NCBI GenBank assembly: GCA_036346375.1
Contig: CM070511.1
Span: forward strand, 3,410,001 to 3,474,000
DNA from: Guadua angustifolia
Taxonomy: Eukaryota > Streptophyta > Magnoliopsida > Poales > Poaceae
Reading direction: 5' to 3'
Length of the DNA stretch: 64,000 nucleotides
Positions 10,492 through 22,712 of this stretch are shown piece after piece. How positions within the stretch are numbered: position 1 is the stretch's first letter; each line of letters opens with the position of its first letter. Made by a program: the position numbers and the translations under genes. Below the pieces are notes generated by a model. The model did no database searches and had not been told where the DNA came from. It was given only the letters and a program-made list of their open reading frames with translations.

Positions 10492-12053
10492 TGGCCAAGC
10501 TCGGAAAGAGTTCCCTGTCAGCGGCGAGGATGAAAGAGCTTGAGAGCCTAGGACTACTGGACCCAGTGACGTGGCGGCTGCCAGGCGGAGAGACCGAGCC
10601 GCAGCCACGGGACGACGAGCTCGTCAGCATAGAGCATTACATGCTCTTCGGTTTGCGGACGCCGGAGAGTGACTTCCTTGCAGCGGTTCTCGCCCAATGC
10701 GAGATCGAGCTCATCAATCTGGTGCCCAATTCCATCCTTCTCTCATCTGTGTGAGGGGTTCCTTGGGATTCTTCCCACCCCTCCCTTTTCTTTCGCTTCT
10801 TCTCCCTATTCCGCACCGGGAAGGACCCCGTGGTCGGATGCTTTACTTCCTACCAAGCGGGGCTCCCTTGGTCCTTCCTCAAATCGATTCGGATTCCTCG
10901 CCTATGGACCGAGCGATGGTTCTACCTAAAGAGGGGCGAAGACGGCGCGCTAGCGTACGACGGAACCCCCATCACCGGGAAGAAGCAAACCCCGGAGGCG
11001 GACAACCTGGAGATCGACTAGGAGGCCATCGCCATCATCCATATCTGCGCCTCGCGTGGCCTCACCGGGCATGCCATTGCCAACGACTTTCTGAGGAGCC
11101 AGGTGTTCCCTCTGCGGAAGAGGATGCACCCGTTCTTCGAGATCAAAGGCCGCGACAACCTTACCCGTGAAGGGACGTCTGGTAAGTCTTTCTGCTCTGA
11201 AGTTTGTTCGAGTTTTGACCCTTGGGTTTCTTTAACGAACTTGTCTTTCCAACAGCGCCGAAAGAGTCCTGGATCGCCGCCAAGATGAACGAGATGTTCG
11301 GGAAGGCGGCGCATAATTACACCGTCGATGACCCCGTTTCGAGGAACATGCTATGCCGAAAAGTCGAGGTAAGCCGCCCTGGACCAAGTCTCTTAGCTTA
11401 CATACGCCTAGGGCCTTCCTTGATCCTCCGATGTGCTTGCAGGACTGCCCGAGGCGAACAAGGGCAAGAAGGCGAGCAAGAGGCCACCCCCGGACGGAGC
11501 GGGCGGCAGAGGCCCGAAGAAGCAGCACGTCGAATGGAACGACCGCACAATGGTGAGTTTCCATGGCCGAGCCCCCAAGCACTTTGCTCGTGCTTTTTCG
11601 CCTTCTGACATACCCTTCTCCTCGCAGCAACAAAGCACTGCGACCGCCGCCAGGACTTCGACGGAGGACCTGGAGCCACCGCGGGCTCCGAGGTCTCAAG
11701 CTCGAGGCTCCCGAGGAAAGGATGCCTCTTCACCTTCGGGACGCCAAGATCCTCGCCAACCCCCTGCATGGCGGAGGCTGCAGACTCAGGTACAATGTTA
11801 TCTTTTCGCTTACCAAGTCTTCCCCTCTGCCTTTAGCTTAGTATTCTTTCCTTATCGTAGACCCTGAACACTCAAACTCAACCCTTGCCCATCCTGATCA
11901 TGGCTATTATTCAGGGTGAGATCGAGTCCGAGGAGGAGGAAGAGGAGGCCTCCTACAAGCTAGTCCCCCGCCGGCAAGCAAAGCAGGGTCGCGCCCCTGC
12001 TAACCCACAAGGTTGGGTCGTAGCCGGCGAATTCGACCAAGGAGTCGATGACC
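10492..12053 (+). pseudogene. Antisense gene of U, 5' part (putative gypsy-type transposon domain)
   Basis: Sense strand is plus, opposite to U. It starts at ATG 10492 (MAKLGKSSLSAARMKELES) and shows the pattern of the grass 'putative gypsy type transposon' (Transposase_28-like) family: LVSIEHYMLFGLRTPESDF, the PWSFLKSIRIPRLWTERWF block, then ASRGLTGHAIANDFL and PVSRNMLCRKVE. Intron-like breaks with GT and AG ends occur at about 11181-11254 (GTAAGT...CCAACAG), 11369-11442 (GTAAGC...TTGCAG) and 11553-11627 (GTGAGT...CTCGCAG). Frames need shifting near 10750, and a TAG interrupts at about 11019. Downstream is low-complexity acidic sequence. The gene is broken by solo LTR S and resumes at 15617. 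Its role is unknown; this copy is dead. Confidence 0.7.
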
Positions 12054-15000
12054 TGTAACATCCCAAAATTTGGCCTAATTTAATTTTTTGTAGTTATTTG
12101 AATTTTTGGAATTTATTTGGATTTACTTGAAATTCTTTTAAATTAATCCTTCTCTTTAAAAATTAATTATTACAAAAGTATTTATTAAAAATAAATAAAA
12201 ATATTTTATTTGAGCTCTAAATGCCATGAAATATTTTCTAGAATTTTTCGGGTATTTTTAGTGTTGTAAATAATTACTTTGAATTTACCCAACAATGTGC
12301 GCGCTGCTTCGGCCCGTTGGGTTGGAACCCTAACCGTCGCTCGCACTGGGCCGTTGGATCGCGATCGATCGGTTGGGCCGAAGCCTCGTCGCCCGTGCAC
12401 ATGTGCCGTCGGATCGTGGCACTCGGACGCCCCGGATTGCGCCACGTCACGCGGAAGTCGAATGCTTAGCCGCGTGCCGCTTTTACGCCGGAAGGGACGG
12501 TTATCGTGATCAATCGCCAGGCGCTTAACGGCGCGATCGCCATCATAATATAGCACGTTCAACGCGTCTCTCCGTTTCGCACCCATTGTACTCTCGCTCG
12601 TGCACCGTCTCGCCCCGTAGCGCCTATTAGAGCTCGCCAGAGTAGGACTTCGCCTTGCTTCGGTTTTTGCCATTTTCCGCCGCCGTTCATCACTCACCGC
12701 CGCATCCGAGTTCCACTCTGACTTCGTCGTGTCAAGCCCCATTGATGGGAGTACTTCACCTCATCGGAGATGCTTGGAAACGTTGTCGGCTGCTTCATCT
12801 TCCCCAACTCCGGTAGCAAGCGCCGCCGCCTCGTCTTCGAAACCCCGCTATCATCATCGACCGTTGGATCTTCATCACACGAACCAGGTAATGCCATGTA
12901 GGTGCCTTCGATGCGTTGAAAATGTCCATAGGAACTAAATCCAAGGGCTCGCATTAGGCCACGCAGTAGTAGCCTATCGTAGATTGAGCCGGGCCGTTAG
13001 ATCCTAGACCCGTGGACGAGATCTTGCCACGTATCTGTCAGATAGCCCTAGTCGTGTTGAACCATAGCCGTCGATTCAATGATGACCTGCCGTGATGCAG
13101 GCACGCGTCACCCACCGGGCTGTCCACGTTAGTCTAGGTCATCCGGTAAGTTGGGGTCAATCCGCGCCGTTGAAATTCAAATCAACGGCCGGATAAGCGT
13201 TGTGCGGTGGTCCAATGGAGTAGCGCCACATTCGCACGGAACCCTAGCGCCGCCATGTGTTCCGCCGTTGATTCCAGCGAACGGTCGGCATAGCGCCACG
13301 TGGCCACTCGGGTCCGAAGCGGCATCGCATATGGGCCGTTGGATTCAATGGACAGCTAGGATGGTGTCGCGTGGCGGTGGGTTGACCGTGTGTGGACCGA
13401 CCGTTGGATTCAAATCCAATGGGCGGGAACGCGTGTGCTATATGGTCCACTAGGGTCGTGCCATGTGTCACCTGCTGAGCTGAGCCGTGCACTGTTCCGT
13501 CGGGTCCACCTGTCAGTCGTGACGAAGCCGTGAGGGCTGACGCCACCATGACGTCATCCGAGGGGCCCGCAGGTCAGTGGCACTATTTGGTGGACCGAGT
13601 CCACGGTGAGCCCGAACCGTGCCGTGAGCCTGGTCCATGGACCAGAGGCGACGTTGCCAGTTCTAGTGCTGCCACGTGTCGGCCGAAGAATATATCGGGA
13701 TTTTCCAGAAGAAAAATAAATAGATTAATTCGGGTTTTTCTTTTATTTGAATTTCCAAAACTTATAATCGCTATAACTTTTGCGTTTTAACTCCAATTTG
13801 GGTGATTCCAGTTCCTAAAATTTATAAAAATGTGAACTATTTATTGGTGAATTTTATTTTATTTTTAGAGTTGATCTTGCTTTCTGTTTGGTGTATTTAT
13901 TGAATGTATGTTTATTCGAGTAGACGTTGAGTTGCCGGAAAACTTCGAGGGGGAATTTCCAGCACAAGACCAAGCGCCAGATCAGGATCATCCGCTGTTT
14001 GAAGGCAAGTCATGCTTTGACCACTTTGCTCCTAGATTTTAAAAATGTATTTCGATTCAAATTATGCATGCTATATTAATTAAAAATGACATTGATTAAT
14101 TTGGGTAAAGTAGATAATACACCTATCTTGCTTATGCCACCTTGTTAATATTACTTGTATGCCCTGAAATCCTTGTCACCCTAAGATATTAAATTAAGTT
14201 GGTTGCTATTATGATGCCAACACGGGAGGCTAGACCGTGAGTAGATGCTTAGTTGCTTATATGCGCTGAATAACTTTCAAATTGCAAAAGAATATTAACT
14301 AAGCAAATATGGAATATATTTTAGAATAACACGATGATGTCATGTGATGGATTTGGAATGTAGTAACCTGTGTGGTTCTACATGTACAATAAAGAGAGCG
14401 TTGGCATGTGTTGCGTAAATGCAAACTGGGGTGGAAAATGATTTGGATCAGGGCAAGTGGCAAGATGGCTTCGTGCCAGGTGGGCCTGTGTGGCAACAGG
14501 ATGAACTGAGTATTGTGAGGGCTGTGTGCCGGGGATCTGAGAGAAGGATGTCTTGCCCTGGACAGTTAACGACTTCACCTTGCAAGCCTTTGAATTGAGT
14601 TACTCGTACAACCACATGTCTGGTATGGGACAGACCTAGTTTAGTAGGGTCCTAATATCTTTCCTTTGACACCTCGGGGCGGCAGTTATACAAGAGTGTA
14701 ACTGTGTGGGGGAGCGTACCTGTGCTACGGCTTGGTACCGATCGAACAGTATTCGCTTGTTCTAAACTTCGGCTCTGTGTGAGGGAAGTGTTACGCTGGC
14801 CATACTGGGGAGGTTCATAGGTTTAGATGTTAGTTTTTGAAAGACTTTGTTACAATCAATCACCTGTGTGGTGAGTGACTATATCTTGTGGGTAACATGT
14901 ACAACCTCTGTAGAGTGTACAATCTATTCGAATAGCCGAGTCCACGGAATTGGACAAAGCTCGGGGATTACAGTCAAGGGTTAGATTCTTGAAATAAAAG

Positions 15001-15616
15001 GTGGGATTATGGGCTGTGTGCCAAAAGCAGATAACTTGAACTTAGGACTCTGTGCCAAACTTCTGAAAAAGAATTTAGAACTACTTATAACTATAATATT
15101 ATTTTACTACTTTTGAATCTAATTAAGACTATTTGTTTAAAAATGTTGTTTCATGCAAAATAACCACTCAAGCCTATCCTTTGGAATAAGCCATGCATGT
15201 AGTAATAGAACTGCATTGTGCATGACTTGTTGAGTATGTTGTATACTCACCCTTGCTTCAACAAAACCTCAGAAGAAGAAGCTACGCCAGCTTGGGAGGA
15301 AGAATTCAACGAAGGTCCAGAGAATTAGGGTTGAGCCTCGTCAGTTGTCTGTGGCAATATGAGGGGTTCATTGACTTACTTTTGCTTCCGCTATTGAACT
15401 TGATGTGCTTAATTGTAGCCCTGCATGGCGAAACTTTGTAAGGAGACCATAAGGTCGTGCAACAGTTTATTTTTACTATTGTTGTTAAGTACTTTATTAT
15501 TATTCCACTGTGTATGATTGTGGTACTTAAACCCTGTTAGCCTGTATGCACTAGCATGATCCTGGACTAGTGCAAAATACACAGAGGGTCCGGATTTGCA
15601 GATTCAGGTCCCGACA
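12054..15616 (+). repeat. Solo LTR S (Tekay-like), in U
   Basis: It starts TGTAACATCCCAAAATTTGG and ends CAGGTCCCGACA, 3563 bp. Flanks TGACC (12049-12053) and CGACC (15617-15621) are a 5-bp target duplication with one mismatch; removing S restores the acidic VDDPVDDE reading of the U antisense gene. There is no PBS, polypurine tract or coding interior, so it is a solo LTR from intra-element recombination. It is related to the T LTR over most of its length (shared exon-like blocks, shared 3' region with GATCCTGGACTAGT) but is a distinct family. Confidence 0.9.
12770..15328 (+). CDS. Putative three-exon gene inside solo LTR S
   Basis: Same layout as in X and T. Exon 1 12770-12887 from ATG to ACCAG|GTAATG (phase 1) contains FIFPNSGSKRRRL. 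Exon 2 13924-14004 (81 nt) follows TTCGAGTAG and ends TTTGAAG|GCAAGT (phase 1); it reads VELPENFEGEF and QDHPLFE. Exon 3 15273-15328 (56 nt) follows AAACCTCAG, reads EEATPAWEEEF and ends in TAG. All phases join in frame. An upstream in-frame TGA stands nine codons before the ATG, although similarity to T continues through WEYFTSSE, so the ancestral start may have been further upstream. An earlier alternative donor (CTCCG|GTAG, 12811) has the same phase. Function is unknown. Confidence 0.5.
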
Positions 15617-16792
15617 CGACCCGGTCGATGACGAGGTCTCGAGCGCGGTTAGCGAAGGTGACGCGGCCGACACCATGGACACCGAGGCCAGCGGCGGCCC
15701 ACCTGAGGTCGCTGCAGAAGATGACGCCCGGGATGCCTCGGCCACGGCAGCCGTGGCCACCCAAGCCGCTCCTGCCGAGGTCGCCCCAACCATCGAGGCC
15801 GAACACACTTCGCTAGAACAAGCATGGAAGGTCGTGGCCGAGGACTGTGCCAGACCTCCACGGGAGGGACAAAGATGCCTCGATCAAGGAGGACGAGGCC
15901 AATGCATTCTTGGGACCAAGCTCGAGGGCGGTTTGAGCCCCCCTGAGGGAGCGTCCTGGAGCGAGGTCGCCCCCGGCGGAGTGCCCGAAGGGCCTTGCCC
16001 AAGCAACCCAGCGGCGGCAGTGGACAATACCGCGCCAGGGTCATCTGTAGCAGACCCATCGAGTACACCCGCGCAAACTTCGAGGGCCGGCTTATCCAGG
16101 TACAAAGTCTCCTTACGCCATTGTTGAACTTTAGCTCGAGTCACCCTTTCTTCTTTCTTCTGATAAGGACTGTGTTAATCTTTCGAACCCCACAGGCAAT
16201 CGGCTCCGTCGCCCAAGGGCTACAGGGTCTTTAGACGCATGCCGACGCGCTGAAGATCTTCCTCAATGTGGTGGAGGAGTGGGAGGCGCAGCGCTTCAAT
16301 CTCATAGAGACCTTGGAGGTCGAGCAGGAGGCGGCTGCACGAAAGGCAGCAGCCCACTCCAGCGAGATCACCGGCCTCCGCTAGGCGATGAAGGCGCTCG
16401 AGGCCTCCCACACATCTGAGCTCCAGCGGGCCATTGCCACCGAGCGCGACCATGCGTACAAGGCCGTTGAAGAGGAGTGTACGCGGTCGGCCAAGGTGCT
16501 CGACGCCGAGTGAGCCAAAACCGAGGAGCTGAAGAAGGCCGCCGCAGACCAAGCAGCTGCCTCGGCGAGGGCCTCCCCCGAGCTCGAGGCTAAGGTCCAG
16601 GAGCTCGAGGAGAAGCTGGGTCGGGCGAGCATGGCGGCGAAAAGCGCCATGGCCCAACTTCAAGAAGAGTGACGCCGCGCCGCCTCCGCCTCCGCCAAAG
16701 CTCTTCGACTCCAAGACGAGCTGTCGACCTTAAGGGCTAAGGTCGCCGAGCTCGAGCAAGAGAAGCTCACACGTGAGATGGCCGACCTGTAG
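15617..16792 (+). pseudogene. Antisense gene of U, 3' part (coiled-coil region)
   Basis: Continuation of the antisense gene after solo LTR S. It begins with an acidic, alanine-rich linker (VSSAVSEGDAADTMDTEA and following). An intron-like break from about 16100 (GTACAAAG) to 16195 (CCCACAG) precedes a long heptad-rich helix region at about 16250-16790, with NVVEEWEAQRFNLIETLEVE, ELQRAIATERDHAYKAVEEE and LEAKVQELEEKLGRASMAAK. It ends near TAG 16790-16792. In-frame stops occur at about 16384 (TAG), 16512 (TGA) and 16670 (TGA), so it is a pseudogene. This is the expected C-terminal coiled coil of the family. Confidence 0.6.
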
Positions 16793-17385
16793 ATAGGTTT
16801 AGACCTCTTACCTGTAAGCAGAACTTTTTGTAAGACAAAAGTTTAATGGAACAACATCGTTTTGGCAGAAGGAGCTAGTGTATTTGTCTGCTTAAGATTG
16901 TTCAATCAAGAGATCTTTTTTTTATTTAGTCGTGCGCTTAGCCTTTTTGCTTGTAGTATATCCTCGTCCAGCCCCCGTTGTGACCAAGGTCGAGCAACGC
17001 CGGCCTTGGGCACAAGGTTAAAAACCTATAAAAATCGCGACCTGCAAGATCGAGAAGAAATCCACAGGGAACACAACACACGCGTACGAGGAAGAACTTA
17101 GGGCTGAAAGCGTTAGGGTCGTTTCTAGGTTAGACTTTCGAATCCTGACCACAACTTGTGCCTTGCTCGGTAGTCCCAACTGCGGGCTTTGGTTCAAACC
17201 CTGGCACAGGGGGAGCTGGGACGCGAAGAGATTCGGCTTACAAGTAGCTTGACCACTGGGGGTGAATGTCAAGCTCGCAATGTTCAGTCCAAGAGCAAGC
17301 GCGCTTGTACGTAGGTCGAATTCAAAGAGGTTCTGAACTCAAGTCAGCACGAAGTATGGAATGAAGAAATGGTGCAAAGACCAAC
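16793..17385. other. U interior without recognisable gene
   Basis: Sequence between the antisense gene and solo LTR Q. I see no conserved coding, repeat or RNA motif here. Confidence 0.6.
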
Positions 17386-18387
17386 TGTCAGCGTATTTCG
17401 CCTGACAAGATCACGTCAATGAACAGAGTAGGCTACACCCTAGAAGGAAGATTTGGTTTGGTAGAGGGCATCTTCATGGCTGGAAACCCTAGTGTCTCTC
17501 AACGATGGATTCGGGAGTTAGCAGCCGATGGATACAGCGATTTACCCAGGTTCGGGCCCTCAGCTTGGGTAACAGCCCTACGTCCTGCTTGATCTTTGTT
17601 GAGGGTGTGTGAAGGTGTTTACAATGGCTATCTTCTTCACACTGTCAGCCTGCCAGCCAGCCTTCGGTTTTTTTCTCCTCGGCCCCCTGCCCTCATGCAC
17701 CGAGGCGCCCTTATATAGATGGGCCAACCTGGGCAGGAGAGAGGGTGGCACCATGCTTACCTACAATACATTAATTACACCCATCATTCCAGCTTCCACG
17801 TCGACCCATGACTCATTTATTACATGTGCCTCCGTGGCCTTGTCTCTCGAACCTCATTTAATGTCGGTGAGAGGCCTCGCCTGGTCCGCCCGGGACAGGA
17901 CGCACCTGTGACGGGTTGGTAAGAGGCGTCAGGGGGATGAATCACCGTCGTGTCGAAAGCTGAAGCCTTTACAATTAATGACCCAGACACGATGTGCCAA
18001 GAGAGGGAAACTTCAAGGCGAAGCCTTCCCCTCATTCCTTTGGTTGCCTTCGTGGCCTGACAAGGGGGGCCCAGACACCCGCTCGCTTGCCAGGGGGCCA
18101 CGTGGGCTGACGCCATGCGGGCTGCTCGCCCGGCGAGCTGGGCATGGTCGCTAGGTCGCCGCCGAGGCGCGTGGGCTTCTCGCCCGGCGGGCAGGGCGTG
18201 ATCGCCAGGCCGCCCGCTAGGGTGCCACGTGGGCCGCTCGCCCGGTGAGCAGGGCGTGGTCGCCAGGCTACTTGCCAGGGGGCCGCGTGGGCTTCTCGCC
18301 CGCTAGGGCGCCAAATTGGGCCAGGCCTTTCCTTGGGCCCATTACTTATGCGGCGGAGAGGGTAACCCGGTGCAAAGTATACCGACA
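17386..18387 (-). repeat. Solo LTR Q (Tat-like) with perfect target duplication
   Basis: A 1002-bp block beginning (minus strand) TGTCGGTATACTTTGC and ending GAAATACGCTGACA. It is flanked by CCAAC on both sides (17381-17385 and 18388-18392). A minus-strand TATA-like CTATATAAGG (complement of 17709-17718) fixes the orientation. The middle, about 18060-18310, holds degenerate GC-rich repeats built around CGCTCGCCCGG-type units. There is no interior coding, so it is a solo LTR inserted in U. Confidence 0.85.
17709..17718 (-). promoter_or_regulatory. TATA-like box in solo LTR Q
   Basis: CTATATAAGG on the minus strand followed by a GC-rich leader. Confidence 0.45.
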
Positions 18388-18516
18388 CCAACATAACAAT
18401 TGAATAACAGCTTTATTGAAATTTGAGGTAAAGGAGTCTGATTCACGATCGCCTCGACGACCTGACCTACGACCACGCCGGCTGTGGCGATGGGCCCGAG
18501 CATCGCCCGGGAGGTA

Positions 18517-19152
18517 CTACAAGCGCTCATGGACCCAGCGACACCTTGGGGGAACGTCAGGAGAAAGACCCGACATGCTGCTGCTAGAGTGAGAGTCACT
18601 GTAGGCCGGTTGTTGTCGTACACCATCCGGAGTTGCACTCGGGGAGCGGCAGGGCGGCGGAGTACGGGACCAATCCCGGGATTGCCAGCGCGCAAGAGAC
18701 CAGCGGGGACGCCGGTGCCTACGCGAGGAGCTGTCGTCACTCTTCAGGGAACGGGATCCAGACGGGCGGCTTTGGTGCTGCGACGGCACGGCTTCAGTAG
18801 CGGCCTTATCGAGCTCGTCTACGAGAGCTCGGCCGAAAAGGCCTGACCTCGAACGGGAAGGGTCGGTCATGACTCGGGCGATCGCACGGAGGCGCTCACC
18901 CGATTGAGGGAGCTTGGAGCATCCTAACGATGTTCCAATCTTCTCACGCTCCTCTCGCCGGAGGGCGGTTATGGCCTGGTTGATGGTGACTTGGGCCATC
19001 CGGTGAGCGTCCTCTGGGGTCTTCGGGCTACGCTCCCCTTCCTCCACGCTCGTTCCATGGCCCATGGCTAGTGGCCACGAGAACAAGCTGATCACGCAGC
19101 GGCGGAGAAGGGGAGAACAGGGATGTGGAGCTTCCATGCTCGGGGACTGCAT
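18517..19152 (-). pseudogene. Gag-like N-terminal remnant of U
   Basis: A 211-codon open frame starting at ATG 19152, about 110 bp downstream of the PBS-like site, where gag begins in Tat-type elements. It contains AQVTINQAITALRREEREK and a serine/arginine-rich stretch (SRRHRRPRWSL). I do not recognise a capsid or zinc-knuckle motif, and no protease or polymerase follows. Position and composition suggest a gag leader remnant, but it may be non-coding leader that happens to be open. Confidence 0.35.
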
Positions 19153-19240
19153 TTGAACCCGAGCTTACGGAATGTCCTGCAGCGACGGACTCCATACCTC
19201 GAAAGTCTTGAACTTCTTCCGAATGAGCGAAGCTTTCGGG

Positions 19241-19259
19241 CCCCACGGTGGGTGCCAAC
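19241..19259 (-). other. Primer-binding-site-like sequence of U
   Basis: GTTGGCACCCACCGTGGGG on the minus strand directly after the 5' LTR end (19260). Similar TTGGCGCCCACCGTGGGG sequences follow the 5' LTR of grass Tat/RIRE2-type elements. Confidence 0.55.
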
Positions 19260-19916
19260 TGTCGACGATCGGGATCACCTGACCACAAATGTGAAACGGG
19301 GTTAGTGTGAATTAGGGACCCAAAACGAGCTACGCTCAACGGAGGAACGGCTCTGCTGCGATGTTGATCGGGGCGAAACGACAAAGAGCGAGACACAACA
19401 GATTATACTGGTTCGAGCCCTCGTGAGAGTAATAGCTCTAATCCAGTCTTCCCTTGAGGCGGGGGAGCTCACTATTCTTGAGTACAGAGGTGGTTTATAG
19501 TTCTAGCTTGAGCGCTCTGGTTATGGCTACTGTCCTATTGCTTGTGCGTTGATGTCCCCTCCTCCGCCGATCTGCTTCAGGGGATTTTATACCCCTCCCG
19601 GCCGTTACCAGAAACGGCCGGGAGAGATTCTCGGAGTAGTGCATGATGTGCATTGAGGACATGCTGCAACCATCCCGGATCTGACGCCCACGTCCGCTTT
19701 AACTCTGGGATTCCCAGTCTTGGAAACCGTCGAGTAAGCGCACACCTCTAAGCCAAGGTCGAGGTCGTGCGGGAGTTGAATCCCCACTCCCCCAGCTCGA
19801 GGTCGTGCGGGGATTGCGTGACTTAGGTCGTGGTCGAAGTCCCATCCTATTCAGCCCCGAGATAGGGACCTTGTTGACTGCGTGTTGACCTGTCAGAGAT
19901 TCCTCAGTCCCCGACA
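19260..19916 (-). repeat. 5' LTR of U
   Basis: 657 bp, starting TGTCGGGGACTGAGG at 19916 and ending CCCGATCGTCGACA at 19260. TATA-like TATAAAA is the complement of 19585-19591. It is partnered with 9450-10068. Confidence 0.85.
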
Positions 19917-22712
19917 CCAATCATGGGTAGGATAGTTCTGCTCATGAGGATGGAGCTGTCGAGAAGCATATGCTACAACTCGGGGTTCTTGCATCAGTAC
20001 ACACCCAAGACTGTGTCGTGATGCATCACAATAGACATCAAAATCCTTATGGACATCAGGTAACACAAGTATAGGTGTTGTGATTAATCTTTTCTTTAAT
20101 TCTTGGAAACTAGTTTCACATTCAGGTTTCCATTCAAACTTCTTTTCCTTCTTTAATAGTTGTGTTAATGGTCAAGCGATTTTGGAGAAGTTTTCAATAA
20201 AACAGAGATAATATCCCGCTAAACCGAGAAAACTTCCGATCTGGGGAATAGATTTGGGCTATTCCCATGCTTGATGGCTTGAATTTTGTTGAGGTCAACA
20301 GAAATTCCCCCTCTGAAAGAATATGCCCCAGGAATGCAACTTCCTTTAACCAGAATTCGCATTTATCAAATTTTGCATAAAGTTTATGTTCTCGGAGTTT
20401 TTCAAGTACCATACGCAAATGCTGCGCATGATCTAGTTTCGTTTTGGAATAAATAAGAATGTCATTAATGAAAACCACTACAAACTTATCCAAATACTGT
20501 ATAAAGACCTTATTCATAAGACACATAAAACTGGCTGGAGCATTAGTAAGTCCGAAAGACATTACGGTATATTTATACAATCCGTAATGTGTGGTAAAGG
20601 TAGTTTTTGGAATATCTTCAGGCCTGATCTTCAATTGGTAATATCCATGTTTTAAATCAATCTTGGAAAAGATATGCACCATTTAATTGATCAAATAAGT
20701 CATCGATACTAGGGATAGGATATTTGTTTTTGATCGTGACTTCATTTAAGGTGCGATAATCTAAGCACATGCGTATACCGCCATCCTTTTTAGGAATAAA
20801 CAACACCGGGCTACCCCATAGAGATGAGCTAGGATGAATGAATCCTTTGCTTAACTGCTCCTTAATTTGATTTTTCAATTCTACTAATTCATATGGGGAC
20901 ATGAGATAAGGGCATCTAGAAAAAGGTGTTGTTCCGGGAACAAGGTTTATGACAAATTCCATATCTTGATCAGGTGGCAACCCTAGTAATTCTTTTGGGA
21001 AGACATCAGGATACTCAGAAACGATAGCTATTTTGCTAAGCTCTTCTATGATGGTCGAACAGAGAAGTGACTGTGGTTTGAAGGTACTTTTATTTGACAA
21101 AAAGTGTACTTGGGTTCCTTTTGGATTAGTGAGAGAAATAGATTTGTTGGCACAGTCTATACATCCTCTATGTTTGGATAACCAGTCCATACCAAGAATG
21201 ATATCTAAGCCCTGAGTTTAAATGATTATGAGATCACCATAAAATATTACTCCATTGATTTCAATGCTGATTCTAGGACAAAAACTGCTAGTTTTAATTT
21301 TGGCTCCAGGAGAAGAAATTATCATGACACAAGGCAAAAGATCAACGCAGATTTTGTTTTGTTCAACAAATTTCTTAGAAATGAAAGAATGTGAAGCTCC
21401 AGAATCAAATAACACCAAAGTCGGCATCGAATGGACAAGTAGCATACCTATCACCACATCGGGTGCTTCGCTTGCCTCTTCAGCGGTCACATGATGCAAG
21501 TAAGCACGAGTAGGTTTTGGAGCGTTGCCTGGGGCTATTCTACTAGGTTGAGGTCCGCTAGATCCTTGCGGATGGCCTGAGGGTCGCTGTTGCTCTCTTT
21601 CGGACTGCAACTGAGCTGAATTTCTTTTGGGGCATTTATTGTCATAACGCCCACGTTCATCACAAATGAAGTATGTCACATTAGTTGCTTGATTTTTCGT
21701 AGTTGAGGGCCTTTTGCCAACATTGGGGAGGCATGCAAAAGGTTGTTGGTGAGGAGCCTGAGACTGTGAAAATTGCCCTTGGCATCTCCGTTGGAGCGGT
21801 GGAGCAAAAGATCTAGGATTGGATGTTTGACCAATTCGGGGCTTGGAAGGATTAACATTCATTCTCTTCTGAGCCATCCATTTACGCTTGTGAGATTCTG
21901 CAATCGTTCGGGTGCCTTGCTCCACTCGAAGGGCTTTATCTACCAGGGTTTGGAAATCACGAATGTCATGTGCTACCAAAGTCCAATTGATTTCATCATT
22001 CAAGTGTTCTCTAAATCGATCAACTTTCCTTTCTTTTGTGGTGATTTCTGAAGGAGCATATATAGACAAATGGTTGAAACGGAGAAGGTACTCCACCACA
22101 GACATAGTACCTTGGTGAAGATCAAGAAACTCCCTTTTCTTGAATTCCATTAAACTCGATGGGATGTGAGTTTTTCGGAATGCTTCTTTAAAAGGCTCCC
22201 AAGTGATAGTTTGTCCTTGAGGCACCATGGCCTGATAATTCTTCCACCAGGCTGCTGTAGGTCCTTGTAGCTGGTAAGAGACATAAAGCACTTTTTCTAG
22301 GTCAGTGCATTGTGCAATGGACAATTTACTCTTAATAGAACGAAGCCAATCATCGGCTTCCAACGGATCAATTGTGGAAGAAAAAGTAGGGGTGAGTCCT
22401 AAGAAACTCATTTATCTTGGAATAATTTGAAAGGTTTCCATTGCCATTTCTAGCAATGGTTGCACTAATATTGGCAGTGTTTTGAACCATTTGTTGAAGA
22501 AGAAAGGTATGTGTTTGACGATTTTGTTCAATCATGGCGAGCACTTGTGCCATGGTTGGGGGTTCAGGTATGCGATCTTCTGGAACTGGATTTGGTTGAT
22601 TCTAGGGTGGAGATGGATTATCGTGACTTGTAGGTTGAAATGATGAAACTTTTGTAGAAGGATGCATGGGATTTGGTTGAGCGGGTGTTGGAATTACATT
22701 TCCTTAAGATTG
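19917..22712 (-). pseudogene. E3 gag-protease-reverse transcriptase (5' half)
   Basis: Read downwards from 22712. A proline-rich gag start is followed by the retrotransposon gag domain (DPLEADDWLRSIKSKLSIAQ, AAWWKNYQA). The zinc knuckle is degenerate (FICDERGRYDNKCPK, lacking the first Cys and the His). Protease has VLFDSGASHSFISK. Reverse transcriptase has SEYPDVFPKELLGLPPD, KKDGGIRMCLDYRTLNEVT and FGLTNAPASFM. The catalytic box reads FINDIL instead of FIDDIL. Frameshifts near 21200 and 20670 and in the 19920-20190 connection segment break it. Reading continues into RNase H and is interrupted at 19917 by U. Confidence 0.85.

Larger units (their letters stand above)
9450..19916 (-). mobile_element. 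Element U: non-autonomous Tat-like LTR retrotransposon
   Basis: The LTRs are 19260-19916 (5') and 9450-10068 (3') in minus orientation, starting TGTCG and ending CGACA (the 3' copy ends TA instead of CA by one change). A PBS-like GTTGGCACCCACCGTGGGG follows the 5' LTR. Flanks CAAAT (9445-9449) and CCAAT (19917-19921) are a 5-bp target duplication with one mismatch. The interior has only a gag-like fragment and a long antisense gene, with no pol, so it must have relied on an autonomous relative. Tat-lineage elements of grasses are known to carry such antisense ORFs near the 3' LTR. It hosts solo LTRs S and Q. Confidence 0.8.
5455..22712 (-). mobile_element. Element E3: Tekay/Del-like chromovirus, split by U
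   Basis: A single minus-strand gypsy element. Gag, protease and reverse transcriptase lie at 19917-22712. RNase H, integrase and the C-terminal chromodomain-like region lie at 7683-9449, followed by polypurine tract and 3' LTR. Joining 9449 to 19922 restores the RNase H reading through the PTHDLELA region, so U (9450-19916) was inserted there; a CAAAT/CCAAT target duplication flanks U. The 5' end is missing: Y was inserted in the proline-rich start of gag at 22712, and the sequence beyond Y belongs to family X. It is non-functional. Confidence 0.85.

Noticed and set aside
15649..16714. Long minus-strand frames opposite the U antisense gene
   Set aside because: Reverse-frame shadows of an acidic, alanine-rich and coiled-coil coding region.
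18060..18310. CRISPR-like regular repeats in LTR Q
   Set aside because: Degenerate GC-rich repeats of variable spacing inside a plant LTR.
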